Source: Deinococcus sp. JMULE3
GTDB taxonomy: Bacteria; Deinococcota; Deinococci; Deinococcales; Deinococcaceae
Reading direction: 5' to 3'
DNA length: 64,000 bases
Assembly (NCBI RefSeq): GCF_013337115.1
Contig: NZ_SGWE01000004.1
Location: 2,363,501-2,427,500 of the forward strand
Part shown: positions 16,666 through 33,685 of the stretch, piece by piece
How the letters are laid out: every line of letters begins with the position of its first letter
Numbering within the stretch: the stretch's first letter is position 1
The notes under the pieces: model-generated
Told to the model about the DNA's origin: nothing
What the model saw: the letters and a program-made list of their open reading frames with translations, nothing else
The model's database searches: none
Made by a program: the position numbers and the translations under genes

Positions 16666-17976
16666 TCACCGCGATGAATCTGCTTCACCCACTGCTGCGA
16701 CGGCCAGCGCCCTGACCTCGGGGCTGGCGTCCAGTCGCGCCTCGGCCAGCAGGTGGGGTGGCGCGGCGTCATGCTCGATCAGCACCGCTAGCATCCGTCG
16801 TCGGCAGGCCGAGCAGGGTTGCTGGTGGAACGCGTCCGCCAGCAGGGTCAGCAGTCCGTCGTCGGGAGACGCCTCGGCCATGTCCGGAAGATCGAAGAGA
16901 AGGTTGTGCCGGTCTGTCGAGTGCTGTCGTCCAGGCAGTGCGGCGAGCCGGGAGCGGATCGGCTGTTCGTCACCGGGTCGGTAGTTCAATCGCAGCAATG
17001 AGGTGGCCTCTTCACTGAACCGTTGCGGGGTGCGCAGAAGTTCAAGGGCGAACTCACGCACCCGCTCGTCCTGGAGGTGATCCAGGGCGCGCAGGGCCCG
17101 GAAGGCCACCTCGTGATCGTTGTGCCGGACCAATCTCAGCAGCCGCTCCAGCGCATCCGGAACGCCGTGACGCATGAACAGGCTGAGGAGCAGGCGAAGT
17201 TTCGCCAGATCTTCGGTGTCGAGATCAGTGGTCAGTCGCTGCCAGTCCGGCGGGGTCAGTCGTTGGATGAGCTGGTAAGGGAGCATGAACACCGGGTGCA
17301 GACGGGGCTGCAGAGCCTCCTGAATGATCATCTGCACGTGCTGGTAGGGGTCGGTGGGCGCTGGTTTCTTCGTCTCTTTCTTCCTGCGCTTCCGGTTGGG
17401 GCGCAGGGCTTCAGGTAAGTGCCTCAGTTCGGCGTCCACGACGTCGTCGCCCAGCAGGGTGCGGGCCCTCCACACGTACGGATGATGACGGGCGTCCGGG
17501 CTGATTGCGGTGAAGCGGTGCTGATCCCTCACGATCTGCCGCAGGCCATTCAGGCCATCCAGTTGCACGAGTGCCGGGCCGAGCAGATCCCACAGGGGCG
17601 TTTCGGTCTGTGCCGCCCGGCGGTATTTCTCGCGAATGGCACGCGCGGCCCGCTCATCTCCCTGTTGGCCCAGTGCCACCAGTATGTTCACCCACTGTTG
17701 CGCGTTCCAGCCGCGTGTCGTGGCGTTCCGGGCGTGCGTCAGCTTGGGGATCAGCAGTGAGGCAGCGTCCAGCGGTGGTGAGAGGCGCGCGCAGGCCTCC
17801 AGCAGGTACGCGGTGCGGGGCGGTTCGCACTGGGAATCGTACGCCTGATCATGCAGCAGACCGTGAATCACGGCGTCCCGGAGGCGCGGATCGTCGGCGT
17901 GTTCAGAGAGGTGCACCAGCGCGCGGCCCAGGCCCGCCTGGAACGCGTCGGTGAAGTCCATCGGGGGGAGCGTCAT
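16666..17976 (-). CDS. HEAT-repeat-like protein, function unknown
   Basis: 436 residues, no signal peptide. Mostly alpha-helical with Leu-rich helix pairs of about 35-40 residues (for example RLLLSLFMRHGVPDALERLL, HEVAFRALRALDHLQDERVR, SPEVRALAVAAVGEAD), which fits an alpha-solenoid of HEAT type. A CSACRRRM motif near residue 393 and a basic stretch NRKRRKKETKKPAP near 200 stand out. Base composition is a little lower in GC than its neighbours. It starts at ATG 17976, 49 nt downstream of the esterase gene on the same strand. Such scaffolds usually bind proteins; no specific role can be read. Confidence 0.7.
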   Translation of the reverse strand: MTLPPMDFTDAFQAGLGRALVHLSEHADDPRLRDAVIHGLLHDQAYDSQCEPPRTAYLLEACARLSPPLDAASLLIPKLTHARNATTRGWNAQQWVNILVALGQQGDERAARAIREKYRRAAQTETPLWDLLGPALVQLDGLNGLRQIVRDQHRFTAISPDARHHPYVWRARTLLGDDVVDAELRHLPEALRPNRKRRKKETKKPAPTDPYQHVQMIIQEALQPRLHPVFMLPYQLIQRLTPPDWQRLTTDLDTEDLAKLRLLLSLFMRHGVPDALERLLRLVRHNDHEVAFRALRALDHLQDERVREFALELLRTPQRFSEEATSLLRLNYRPGDEQPIRSRLAALPGRQHSTDRHNLLFDLPDMAEASPDDGLLTLLADAFHQQPCSACRRRMLAVLIEHDAAPPHLLAEARLDASPEVRALAVAAVGEADSSR

Positions 17977-18025
17977 TCCCGGTCAGCCTGCCAGACGGGC
18001 CGGGCGGGAACATCCGCCGATTGGC

Positions 18026-19084
18026 TCAGCCGCCGCGCCACCAGCGCAGGAAGGCGGGCAGGCGTTCGCGCCACGCGGGTTCGTCGTGCCAGTGGCCCTC
18101 GCCGATGGTGAAGTGCGCCTCGGCGACGTGCGGGGCGAGCTGCGCGGTCAGGTCGCGGGCCAGCGTGATGACCTCCTGCGCGCCCTGCACGCTGCTCCCC
18201 TCGTGGTCGCCCATGTCCACCCACACGCGCGCGTGCGGGTCGCCGCGCCCCGCCATCCAGCGCGGGAAGGCGAAGTCGGCGGGCCACACGGCGGGACTGA
18301 ACACGCCCAGCGTGCCGTACGTGCCGGGGTCGCGCAGGCCCGCGTACGCGGTGATCAGCCCGCCGAACGAGGACCCGGCCAGCGCGGTGTCCTGCGGGGG
18401 CACCGCGCCGAAGCGGGCGTGCAGGTGCGGCAGCAGGGTGCCTCTGATCCAGTCGGCGTACTCGTCCGCGCCGCTGTCGAAGCCGTTCAGGTCGAAGGGG
18501 AACGGCACGTAGCGGCGGCTGCGGTCCTCGTTCACGGGCAGCGCGGCAATCCGCACCGGGTGCCCGGCGTCCGCGAGAGCCTGCGCGGCCCCGGCGGCGT
18601 CCCAGCTGTCCCCCGCAAAGGTGCGGGCCTCGTCGAACACGTTCTGGCCGTCGTGGAGAATCAGCAGCGGCAGCGGTCCCTCGTGCCCGGCGGGCCACCA
18701 CAGCCGCAGGGGTTGCGCGCCCCAGGGGGCGTCCAGCACGGTCTCCTCGCGCGGTGGGGCGCTGCGTGGTGGACGGGCGGCCCCGCCGCTGGCGTCCTGC
18801 CAGGCCGCCACGGTCAGGGGCACGATGGTCTCCCCATGCACTTTGATGCGGTGCGCGCGGGCACGGCCGCCCCACGCGTCGCCCTCCTCGGTTGTGCCGT
18901 CCGGGTTCACGCGGCGGACCTTCACCTGCGCCAGCAGGCCGTCCGGCAGGTCGGCGTGCAGAACGCCGTCCTGGAAGGTCCAGCCTGCGGGGTCGTCGCT
19001 CCAGGCGCGGTGGTCGCCGGTCAGGAACAGCGTCCCCGGTGGGGTGCCGGGCGGCAGGGTCAGCCTGAAGGTCACGCGGGGCAT
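18026..19084 (-). CDS. Esterase of the enterochelin-esterase / esterase D group
   Basis: 352 residues. The N-terminal ~100 residues form a beta-sandwich resembling a carbohydrate-binding/early-set domain (MPRVTFRLTLPPGTPPGT, LFLTGDHRAWSD, VKVRRVNPDGTTEEGD), followed by a putative-esterase alpha/beta-hydrolase: LLILHDGQNVFDEA, nucleophile elbow AGSSFGGLITAYAG (Ser), acid candidate WVDMGDHEG, and catalytic His in GEGHWHDEPAWRERL. Similar two-domain enzymes cleave siderophore or acyl-sugar esters. TAGACT lies 6 nt before the ATG with no Shine-Dalgarno, so the mRNA is probably leaderless. Cytoplasmic, as no signal peptide is seen. Confidence 0.85.
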   Translation of the reverse strand: MPRVTFRLTLPPGTPPGTLFLTGDHRAWSDDPAGWTFQDGVLHADLPDGLLAQVKVRRVNPDGTTEEGDAWGGRARAHRIKVHGETIVPLTVAAWQDASGGAARPPRSAPPREETVLDAPWGAQPLRLWWPAGHEGPLPLLILHDGQNVFDEARTFAGDSWDAAGAAQALADAGHPVRIAALPVNEDRSRRYVPFPFDLNGFDSGADEYADWIRGTLLPHLHARFGAVPPQDTALAGSSFGGLITAYAGLRDPGTYGTLGVFSPAVWPADFAFPRWMAGRGDPHARVWVDMGDHEGSSVQGAQEVITLARDLTAQLAPHVAEAHFTIGEGHWHDEPAWRERLPAFLRWWRGG

Positions 19085-19218
19085 GCGGTCAGTCTAGGAG
19101 GGTCCGGCACGGGTGAAGGTCTCGTCAGCTTCGGGTGAGGGTTGTGTCAGGCGAGCGGGGGTAGGCTTTTGTCGTGGAGGACGAGGTTTGAAGTGATCCC
19201 GTCCGGGTCGGCTGCGGC

Positions 19219-19262
19219 TTGCCCCCACCCCGGAAACTTGATATAGTCGCACTCAAGTTTCC
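19219..19262 (+). promoter_or_regulatory. lon promoter overlapped by a HAIR-type inverted repeat
   Basis: -35 TTGCCC (19219-19224), 17-nt spacer, -10 TATAGT (19242-19247). Perfect 10-bp arms GGAAACTTGA (19232-19241) and TCAAGTTTCC (19253-19262) flank the -10. The inner part, CTTGATA-N7-ACTCAAG, matches the HspR-associated inverted repeat CTTGAGT-N7-ACTCAAG at 12 of 14 positions. HspR repression of lon, relieved on heat or protein damage, is therefore likely. Confidence 0.8.
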
Positions 19263-19327
19263 TGGATGCAGGAGTTTCAGGAACCCGCTCTCACCAAGAC
19301 CCCACCCGGGCGAAAAGGAGTTCCGAG

Positions 19328-21775
<2,448 letters not shown>

Positions 21776-21790
21776 CCGAACTCAACAGTG

Positions 21791-21822
21791 CGCCCCGTCC
21801 ATTACGGATGGGGCGTTTTTTT
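21791..21822 (+). terminator. Terminator after lon
   Basis: CGCCCCGTCC / GGATGGGGCG stem (one G-U), loop ATTAC, then T7. Confidence 0.9.
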
Positions 21823-21861
21823 GCACGCCGCGCACACGCAATCGCACTATCCTGCCGGGAG

Positions 21862-22767
21862 ATGCGCCGCCTGCTCCCCCTCATTCTCCTGACCACCCTG
21901 ACCACCGCCCACGCAGACGTGTTCGCCGCGGGAAACTACTGTTTCGACATGCCCGGTGAGGACCGTTCCCTGCTGCCCCGCTTCCAGGGGAACCCGAAGA
22001 AGGTGGCGGAGGTGTGGCAGACGCTCAGTGACGGAGGGAACCCGCTGATCTCGTCCCGGACGTACAGCCTGCAGGGTGGACGGGTGACGCAAGTGGAAGC
22101 CAGCTCGCCCGGCGACGACACGTACACCCTCCTGAAACTCAGACCTGACCAGTCCGGCGGGACGTACCAACGCTCCAGCGTCGAGTTCATCGGCATGCTC
22201 AAGGGTTGGAAGGCCAGCCTTGCCAGCGCCCTGAAGGTCAAACCCGACCCGGTCACCCTGAGCTTCGACCCGCAGGGCCGCCTGACGTCCTACAGCGGCA
22301 TGTGGGAGGAGCGCACCACGCTCCTGGCCTACCCCGAGAAGGTCAGCTGCACGTACTCGGACACCCGGCGGCAGGTGACGCAGCGCATCAGCAGATCAGA
22401 CCGCTTCAGCTTCATCACGACCGTCCAGTTCGACGAACAGGGGCGCGTGACCCGGACGGACACACGAACCACTGAACTGGGCCAACCGGGAACCGCACTC
22501 GAGCCGAGTGAAAGAATCACCCGATACATCTATCTGCCGGACGGCTCGGGCATCCGCATGGAGGGGGAAATGAACGGCAGACCGCTGGCCGCCATGCTGT
22601 TGACCACCGACGCGGCCGGGCGCGTGACGCACATCGAGATGGCGGACCTGGGGGACGTGCAGGAACAGTGGCAGATCGAGTACGACGCGCAGGGCAACTG
22701 GGTGCGGCAGATCGGCACGATGCAGGGGCAGACGTTCATGACGGTCACCCGCCGGATCACGTACTGA
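21862..22767 (+). CDS. Secreted protein of unknown function
   Basis: 301 residues with a signal peptide (MRRLLPLILLTTLTTAHADV). The mature protein is rich in beta-strand patterns; two stretches, VQFDEQGRVTRTDTRT and IEYDAQGNWVRQIGT, resemble the YD/RHS-like 'Y/F-D-x-x-G-x' strand repeats found in cell-surface proteins, as does LSFDPQGRLTSYSG. Two cysteines (NYCFDM, KVSCTYSD). TATCCT lies 8 nt before ATG (possible leaderless). No enzyme motif recognised; likely envelope or extracellular. Confidence 0.7.
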   Translation: MRRLLPLILLTTLTTAHADVFAAGNYCFDMPGEDRSLLPRFQGNPKKVAEVWQTLSDGGNPLISSRTYSLQGGRVTQVEASSPGDDTYTLLKLRPDQSGGTYQRSSVEFIGMLKGWKASLASALKVKPDPVTLSFDPQGRLTSYSGMWEERTTLLAYPEKVSCTYSDTRRQVTQRISRSDRFSFITTVQFDEQGRVTRTDTRTTELGQPGTALEPSERITRYIYLPDGSGIRMEGEMNGRPLAAMLLTTDAAGRVTHIEMADLGDVQEQWQIEYDAQGNWVRQIGTMQGQTFMTVTRRITY

Positions 22768-22808
22768 ACGAGCCTGAATGGACGCCTGGGGCGCGCTATC
22801 CTGTGCGT

Positions 22809-23336
22809 ATGAGTGCGCCCGTGACGTTCCTGGTGGCCAGCCCGCACCTGCGTGGCAGCCTGTTCGAGGGAACCGTGATCCTGCTGCTGGAGCACGACAC
22901 GAAGGGCGCGATGGGATTGATCGTGAACGCGCCCATGACCCAGAGCGTGCAGGAGCTGATGCCGGAACTGACGGGGCATCCGGAGGTCGCGTGGCTGGGC
23001 GGCCCGGTGGACCCGACGCTGGGGTGGTGCCTGTACGCGCAGCCGGTGGACATGGAGGGTGAACTGCGCCTGTTGCCGGGCCTGACGGTGTCCAGCAGCT
23101 TGGACGTGCTGCGGGCCGTGGAGCGCAGCGGGCAGCCGTTCATGCTGGTGCTGGGGTACGCCGGGTGGGGTCCGGGCCAGCTGACCGACGAGGCGCGTGA
23201 GGGGACGTGGGTGTGGGTGGAGCAGTCCACGCCGGAACTGCTGTGGGACGTGCCCGCAGAGGACCGCTGGCAGGGGGCGCTGGACCGGCTGGGTGTGGAC
23301 GCGTCGCGGATCGTGCCGGGCGGCGCTCAGGCATAG
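22809..23336 (+). CDS. YqgE/AlgH-family protein
   Basis: 175 residues, single YqgE/AlgH domain: FLVASPHLRGSLFEGTVILL at the N-terminus, GAMGLIVNAPM, LGGPVDPTLGWCLY, and the late GYAGWGPGQLTDEAREGTWV motif. The family is widespread and its biochemical role is not established. TATCCT (22797-22802) lies 6 nt before the ATG without a Shine-Dalgarno, so the gene is probably leaderless. Length is typical. Confidence 0.92.
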   Translation: MSAPVTFLVASPHLRGSLFEGTVILLLEHDTKGAMGLIVNAPMTQSVQELMPELTGHPEVAWLGGPVDPTLGWCLYAQPVDMEGELRLLPGLTVSSSLDVLRAVERSGQPFMLVLGYAGWGPGQLTDEAREGTWVWVEQSTPELLWDVPAEDRWQGALDRLGVDASRIVPGGAQA

Positions 23337-23389
23337 GGTTCAGCGGCTTCATGGAGGGTTGACCGGTCTGCATGGCCGGTCATTTCCGT

Positions 23390-23418
23390 TTGTGTGAACG
23401 GTTGGTCACCTCTAGACT
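23390..23418 (+). promoter_or_regulatory. Promoter of the three-gene cassette
   Basis: -35 TTGTGT (23390-23395), 17-nt spacer, -10 TAGACT (23413-23418), 53 nt before the ATG at 23472. Confidence 0.5.
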
Positions 23419-23471
23419 GGCGTGTCCACTCTGCCGCGCCGCCTCCCGATCCGATTCCAGCAGGTGCCGTC

Positions 23472-25832
23472 ATGCTCGAACAACCGCAACGCAAGGGCCA
23501 GAAGGCCAAACCGAAACAACCCACGAAAACCGCCGCGCGTCCCGCTCAGTCCACCCCCTTGAAGGTGGGACGCACGCCCGCCGCGCCCCGCAAGGGCGTG
23601 AAGGCCGCGCCCATGATCGGCCCACAGCTGCCGCCCGGCGCGCGCAAAACCACACCCAGGACGCTGCCCACCCCGAACCTGAAGGTCACGGGCCGTCCCG
23701 CCGCCCCACCCCGCGAGGCCGGAGGCGTCATGGGATTCTTCCGCAAGCAGCTGACCGGCCTGCACGCCAGCGCCGCGAAGAACCTGCCGGGCCTGCTGGA
23801 AGGCGCGAAGAAAGTCGTCGGCGGCGCCGCCGCGTTCGCGAAGAACCCGGTCAAGGGCGTCGTCAACGGTGCGAAAGCCGCTGGGAAGTTCGCCGGGGCG
23901 AAAGTCGAGCAGTTCAGGAAGTGGTACGCCACGCCGGAAGGCAAGGCGAAATTCTGGAAAGGCGTCGCCCTGACCGCCGTCGCGGCCGTCACCGTCGCGA
24001 CCGGCGGGGCACTCACGGCGCCCGCGCTGGCCCTGGCCGCCGGGATCAGCGCCGGGGGTGGCATCGCCGCGCAGGTCGTGGAAAACAAGGTCTTCAACGC
24101 CGCCGCGAAAGCCAAGGCGCAGAAGGACAAGAAGTACACGTTCAAGAAGCGCGCCACCTTCGAGGGCGTCACCGCCAAGAGCATCGCCGTGGACGCCATC
24201 GTCGGCAGCGTGGGCGGCCCCGTGTTCAAGTTCGCCGGGAAGGCCGTCGTCGGCGTGGGCCGCGCCCTCGGGAAGGGCCTCACGCCCGCCGCGCGGGGAC
24301 TGGCGCACCTCGCACAGAGCGCGCTGAAAGGCAGCGGGAAGGCCGCCGCGAAACTCGCCCGGCGCGTCCTGCCCGTCGGTGCGAAAACGGTCCTGAAGAA
24401 CGCCGGGCGACTGGCGCAGAAGTACCTCACGCAACCCGTGGCCCGCGCCGCCACCAACGTCAAGAACGCCGTCACGACCGGCGTTAGCAACGCCGCCGCG
24501 AAGGTCGGATACGCCGCCCGCAAGGTCCGCGTCATGACCACCCGCCGCGCCCGGCAGGCCCGCGCGTACCTGAAAGCCCAGACGCCCACCCTCCGGAAGC
24601 TCGCCAGCAAGGGCGCGGGCGCGATCACCGGCACCGTCCGCAAGGGCGTGCAGGGCCTGCGCACCCTCGACCGCAACCTCCTGACGGGCCTGCGCAACCA
24701 CGTCCGCCAGAGCCCCATTCTGAAAGCCGCCCGGAAACTGAGGGACGCCGTGGACGGCGCTGGGAACACCCTCAGCCGCAAACTCACGAACGGCCGCGTC
24801 AAGGCCGCCGACCACGTGGACGCCTGGAAGGCCACCCTGGGCGGCAAGATCAGCAAGACCAGCGTCGCCCGGCACGCCCGCCACCTCAAGGAAACCACCG
24901 TCCAGCGCCTCGACGACCTGATCGCCCGCAACCCCGACGGGCACGTCGCCAAGGCCATCGTGGAATTCCGCGCCAGCGGCGCGGCCATCCGCACGCACCT
25001 GAACAAGGTCTGGACGGACGCCAGCCACGACCTGAACAAGGACCTCTCGCGCCTGCTGGGCCGCCACGGCAGCGTCCAGGCGGACTTCAAGGCCCTCGCC
25101 GAGCAGGGCGCCCCCCTGACGTACGGGGCGGAAGTCGCCCACGCCCGCGCCCTGGCCGAGAAACGCCTGCGGGACAAGGTCGCGCAGGATACCGAGGCGG
25201 CCCTGCTGGCACGCCGAAGCGGAAACAGCGCCGCGTTGAGTGACCAGATGAGGCAGAGCATCAAGCGTGACGCGCAACTGCGTGCGGATCAGGAGGTGAC
25301 GAAAGCCGCCGACCTGCTGACCCGTCATGCCGAGACGTTCGTCGCGCGGCATCCCTCCCCGGCCCTGCAGACGCTGGCCATGAAGACCGAGGCGCTGAAC
25401 GCGTCGAAGAAGGCCATGGAGCGGTACTTCGGGAAGAACGCCACTGATAAGGGTGCCTTCGAACGGCTGGGCATGGCCCTGACCACCCCGGCCCGTGTGC
25501 CGATCAACGAGCGGATCGAGAAGTACGGCAAGGTCGTGCAGGCGCTGCGCAGCACCACGCCGCTGGCGTCGGTGGTCACCGTGGGATCGGAAGCCGTGGA
25601 CGAGGTGCTCAGCAAGGCCGCCGAGTCGGCCATCGCCGCGCCCGTGAAGGCGAAGGCGAAGGAACTCAAGGGCGAGAAGGACGAGAAGCCGAAGAAGAAA
25701 GCCACCGAGGAAGAAGCCAGTGGGCTGCTGAAGGTCGCCGAGGACATCCTGAAGGAACTCTTCCCCAGCCTGAACCCGGACGACATCGTGGACGACACCG
25801 CCAAGCAGATGAACATGAAGGCTGGAGACTGA
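23472..25832 (+). CDS. Large basic Ala/Lys-rich protein, function unknown
   Basis: 786 residues, strongly basic and Ala-rich. Residues 1-85 are Pro/Lys-rich and probably disordered. A hydrophobic Ala/Gly/Val stretch follows around residues 165-205 (TAVAAVTVATGGALTAPALA, then LAAGISAGGGIAAQVV), like the membrane-active segment before toxin domains in polymorphic toxins. Residues 210-420 are repeated basic helices; the middle (430-730) is helical and charged; the C-terminus is acidic (KKKATEEEASGLLKVAEDIL). No enzymatic motif recognised. It overlaps the next gene by 1 nt (TGATG), and a YbjN-like protein follows, a fold shared with type III secretion chaperones. A secreted effector or structural/tape-measure-like role is speculation. 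Confidence 0.6.
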   Translation: MLEQPQRKGQKAKPKQPTKTAARPAQSTPLKVGRTPAAPRKGVKAAPMIGPQLPPGARKTTPRTLPTPNLKVTGRPAAPPREAGGVMGFFRKQLTGLHASAAKNLPGLLEGAKKVVGGAAAFAKNPVKGVVNGAKAAGKFAGAKVEQFRKWYATPEGKAKFWKGVALTAVAAVTVATGGALTAPALALAAGISAGGGIAAQVVENKVFNAAAKAKAQKDKKYTFKKRATFEGVTAKSIAVDAIVGSVGGPVFKFAGKAVVGVGRALGKGLTPAARGLAHLAQSALKGSGKAAAKLARRVLPVGAKTVLKNAGRLAQKYLTQPVARAATNVKNAVTTGVSNAAAKVGYAARKVRVMTTRRARQARAYLKAQTPTLRKLASKGAGAITGTVRKGVQGLRTLDRNLLTGLRNHVRQSPILKAARKLRDAVDGAGNTLSRKLTNGRVKAADHVDAWKATLGGKISKTSVARHARHLKETTVQRLDDLIARNPDGHVAKAIVEFRASGAAIRTHLNKVWTDASHDLNKDLSRLLGRHGSVQADFKALAEQGAPLTYGAEVAHARALAEKRLRDKVAQDTEAALLARRSGNSAALSDQMRQSIKRDAQLRADQEVTKAADLLTRHAETFVARHPSPALQTLAMKTEALNASKKAMERYFGKNATDKGAFERLGMALTTPARVPINERIEKYGKVVQALRSTTPLASVVTVGSEAVDEVLSKAAESAIAAPVKAKAKELKGEKDEKPKKKATEEEASGLLKVAEDILKELFPSLNPDDIVDDTAKQMNMKAGD

Positions 25833-26872
25833 TGTTCGGGCTGTTCAGGAAAAAGCAGGCGGAACCGCACCTGCGCCAGGGTGTCGAGGTGGGGGAGATG
25901 CGGCTTTCGGCCAATCTCGTTATGCATGAGATGGCTAAACTCGATGACACTCTCTCGCACTACCAGATGGATGAAGAGACCGAGGATGTTCAATTCGACT
26001 ACCGGGGAATCCATGTCGAGGCGCCATTCATCCGCAATGCGCTCGGTCTGTCTCTGACGACGCGGGTGCCGGAGTGCAACATTCTGCGGGCGGGGTCGGT
26101 GGCGGAGAAGGCGTTCGCGTACCGCTGCATCGATCACGTGTGCGCGACGTGCGCGGGGGTGCGGGCGCTGTTCGATCCGGTGTCCGGCGAGCTGGTGCTG
26201 GGTGTGGAGTCGGCGGGCTTCGACCGGCAGTTCCGCGCGGATACGCTCATCGACGTGGCGCTGTTCATGCTGGAGGAGGGGGTGATGGCGGCGCGGGCGT
26301 ACCTGGGTCTGCCGTTCACGGAGGCCGTGCGGCCCAGCGTGTCGCAGTGGCTGGGCGGCTTCCATTACGGTGAGGGGTTCAACGTGTACCCGACGGCGTC
26401 GGATGCGTTCGCGGTGTTCATGCGCAAGAAGTACCAGGCCGAGGAACTCGGTCGGGACGCGACGTCGATTCTGCTCGCGTCGGGGCCGCTGCGCTTCGAC
26501 GTGCGGTTCTTCGGGTGGCGCTTCGGGTACATGGTCGAGACGGCGACGCGCGGTTTCCGGCACGCCGTGATGGATGACGGACGGTACGTGCGGATTCAGG
26601 AGCGGCTCGCGCAGTCGGTGCGGGAGCCGGGGAACGCGGCGGACAGCGGCTGGAACTTCCGTGATCCGGCCGGGTCGGCCATCGTGTACTTCCGGCCGGA
26701 CGGGACGTTCGTAGTGGGCGAGTACGGGTTCGGGAACGCGAAGACCGAGGAGAACGGCGCGGCGTTCGAGCGGGTGGCGACCCGGCACCTGCTGAACATG
26801 CGGTACATGACGTTCCTCGCGGAGGAGTTCCCGGAGGAGCTGTACTCGGACGAGTCCAACCGCCCCAACTGA
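25832..26872 (+). CDS. Orphan protein of the three-gene cassette
   Basis: 346 residues, no signal peptide or clear membrane helix. Start ATG overlaps the stop of the large protein (TGATG), so translation is coupled. The N-terminal 70 codons have a visibly lower GC and less biased codon use than the rest. A Cys cluster [13 protein letters not shown] near residue 95 could bind a metal. The remainder is mixed alpha/beta with aromatic-rich segments ([33 protein letters not shown]). No family recognised. Its tight linkage to the large basic protein suggests a shared complex or chaperone relation. Confidence 0.6.
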   Translation: MFGLFRKKQAEPHLRQGVEVGEMRLSANLVMHEMAKLDDTLSHYQMDEETEDVQFDYRGIHVEAPFIRNALGLSLTTRVPECNILRAGSVAEKAFAYRCIDHVCATCAGVRALFDPVSGELVLGVESAGFDRQFRADTLIDVALFMLEEGVMAARAYLGLPFTEAVRPSVSQWLGGFHYGEGFNVYPTASDAFAVFMRKKYQAEELGRDATSILLASGPLRFDVRFFGWRFGYMVETATRGFRHAVMDDGRYVRIQERLAQSVREPGNAADSGWNFRDPAGSAIVYFRPDGTFVVGEYGFGNAKTEENGAAFERVATRHLLNMRYMTFLAEEFPEELYSDESNRPN

Positions 26873-26927
26873 GCCCCCTGTCCCGCCGCCCCGGTGTGGG
26901 TGGGCGGGTGCATACCGGAGGAATGAC

Positions 26928-27446
26928 ATGGCTGCGCAGACGGTGAAGAAGAAGGTCGTGAAGGTCGCCCCCCCACCCCGGTCGGCGGCCCCCCTGCCGG
27001 AGGGACTGGCGGCGGTGCGGGACGCGCTGGGGGAGCTGGGGTTCGCGGTGCAGGCTGACGCGGAGTCCGGGCTGGCGTTCATGTTCGAGGGCGGGCAGTA
27101 CTACGTGCCCGCGCAGGGGGACGACGCGGGGTTCTATCACCTGCTGTTCCCGAACTTCTGGCCGCTGGAGTCCGACGAGGAGTACGGGCAGGCGTTGTTC
27201 GCGTGTGACGCCGTGAACCGCGAGGCGAAGCTGGTGAAGCTGCACACGGTGGACGGGGACGTGTGGGCGGGGGTGGAGGCGCTGCACGCGCAGCCGCAGG
27301 AGTTCGTGGCGGCCCTGCCGCGGTACCTGTCGTTCGTGCAGGAGGCGGTGCGGGCCTTCCGGGACGTGATGCTCGCCGCGCAGGACGCCGGGGACGTGGA
27401 AGAGAGTGAGGACGTCCCGGAGGCGCGGCCCGAACCGGTGGCCTGA
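26928..27446 (+). CDS. YbjN-like protein
   Basis: 172 residues. After a basic N-terminus ([17 protein letters not shown]) comes a YbjN-type domain (residues 20-150): [68 protein letters not shown]. The NFWPLES segment and the following helix are typical of the family, whose fold resembles type III secretion chaperones (CesT-like). Shine-Dalgarno GGAGG precedes ATG. It is 55 nt after the orphan gene, third gene of the cassette; a chaperone or co-factor role for the large protein is inferred from context. Confidence 0.75.
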   Translation: MAAQTVKKKVVKVAPPPRSAAPLPEGLAAVRDALGELGFAVQADAESGLAFMFEGGQYYVPAQGDDAGFYHLLFPNFWPLESDEEYGQALFACDAVNREAKLVKLHTVDGDVWAGVEALHAQPQEFVAALPRYLSFVQEAVRAFRDVMLAAQDAGDVEESEDVPEARPEPVA

Positions 27447-27569
27447 TATGGGGTCCGTATGAGCCTGTGGGCGGCCCGGTGGGCGCTGTGAGCGGGCGCG
27501 TGTGGGTGGGCCGTGCTGTAATGCGGTGACGGCCCGCTGACCGAAGACCTGTTGACTGCCGAAGGAGTC

Positions 27570-29690
<2,121 letters not shown>

Positions 29691-29709
29691 TCCCAGCGTC
29701 ACCGGAGGG

Positions 29710-29743
29710 GGAGGGGAGGCCACACTGTAGGCGCCTCCCCTCC
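29710..29743 (+). terminator. Terminator after ppk
   Basis: Perfect 11-bp stem GGAGGGGAGGC / GCCTCCCCTCC, 20 nt after the ppk stop. Confidence 0.75.
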
Positions 29744-29765
29744 GTGCTGTACAGACCAACAAGAA

Positions 29766-29789
29766 CCCCCCGGTGCGGACACCGGGGGG
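29766..29789 (-). terminator. Terminator after rpsA
   Basis: Perfect 10-bp stem CCCCCCGGTG / CACCGGGGGG with tetraloop, followed on the minus strand by TTCTTGTT. Confidence 0.85.
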
Positions 29790-29806
29790 CCTTGAAGAGG
29801 GGGGGG

Positions 29807-31489
<1,683 letters not shown>

Positions 31490-31608
31490 GAACTCCTGTC
31501 CTCCTGGGTGCGGGCGCTTTGCGGCGTCCGTACCGGCCTGATACCTGCTTCCGACCCTTGTGGCCCGGCCCTGTGGGCGCGGGGGGTGGGTGGGGGCGGC
31601 AACACCTC

Positions 31609-31638
31609 AGTGTACCAGAGTTCAGAGTGTTGCGGCAA
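31609..31638 (-). promoter_or_regulatory. Likely rpsA promoter
   Basis: Minus-strand -35 TTGCCG (31633-31638), 18-nt spacer, -10 TACACT (31609-31614), giving a leader of about 115 nt before the ATG, long enough for S1 autoregulation, though no binding structure was identified. Confidence 0.6.
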
Positions 31639-31717
31639 CTGCGCTGTGAACGCAGTCCAGACCGGTTGTACAGCTTCACGTCAAGGAATCCGCCCCAGCG
31701 CGTGCCAGGGGGGGTGC

Positions 31718-31747
31718 TTGACGGATCGCCGGGAACGCCGCTATACT
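31718..31747 (+). promoter_or_regulatory. Promoter of tRNA-Gln
   Basis: -35 TTGACG (31718-31723), 18-nt spacer, -10 TATACT (31742-31747), about 50 nt before the mature tRNA. Confidence 0.8.
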
Positions 31748-31796
31748 CCCTCACGCTTCACCACACGGCGAAGCGAAGCACGTGCAGGACCCGTGA

Positions 31797-31870
31797 TGGG
31801 GCATCGTCTAATGGCAGGACACCAGTCTCTGACACTGTCGATCTAGGTTCGAGTCCTAGTGCCCCAGCCA
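31797..31870 (+). tRNA. tRNA-Gln(CTG)
   Basis: 74-nt tRNA with encoded CCA. Acceptor arms TGGGGCA / TGCCCCA, D-arm with TCTAATGGCAGGA, anticodon loop CTCTGAC (anticodon CTG), T-arm CTAGGTTCGAGTCCTAG. In this lineage Gln-tRNA is often made by GatCAB, and gatB lies at 50018. Confidence 0.94.
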
Positions 31871-31875
31871 CACCG

Positions 31876-31899
31876 CCCACCCGAAAGGGTGGGTTTTTT
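31876..31899 (+). terminator. Terminator after tRNA-Gln
   Basis: CCCACCC-GAAA-GGGTGGG followed by T6. Confidence 0.93.
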
Positions 31900-32016
31900 A
31901 TTTCGTCTCGTTTCGCCACGCCACAGGTCCAGCGCCCCTGGCGCATGAGGCCCGGTGAGGGCAGCCATAACACCGTGGCAGCGATTCCAGTCCGGGCGTG
32001 TCTTAGACTCCGGAGC

Positions 32017-33675
<1,659 letters not shown>

Positions 33676-33685
33676 TAAGAACTCC

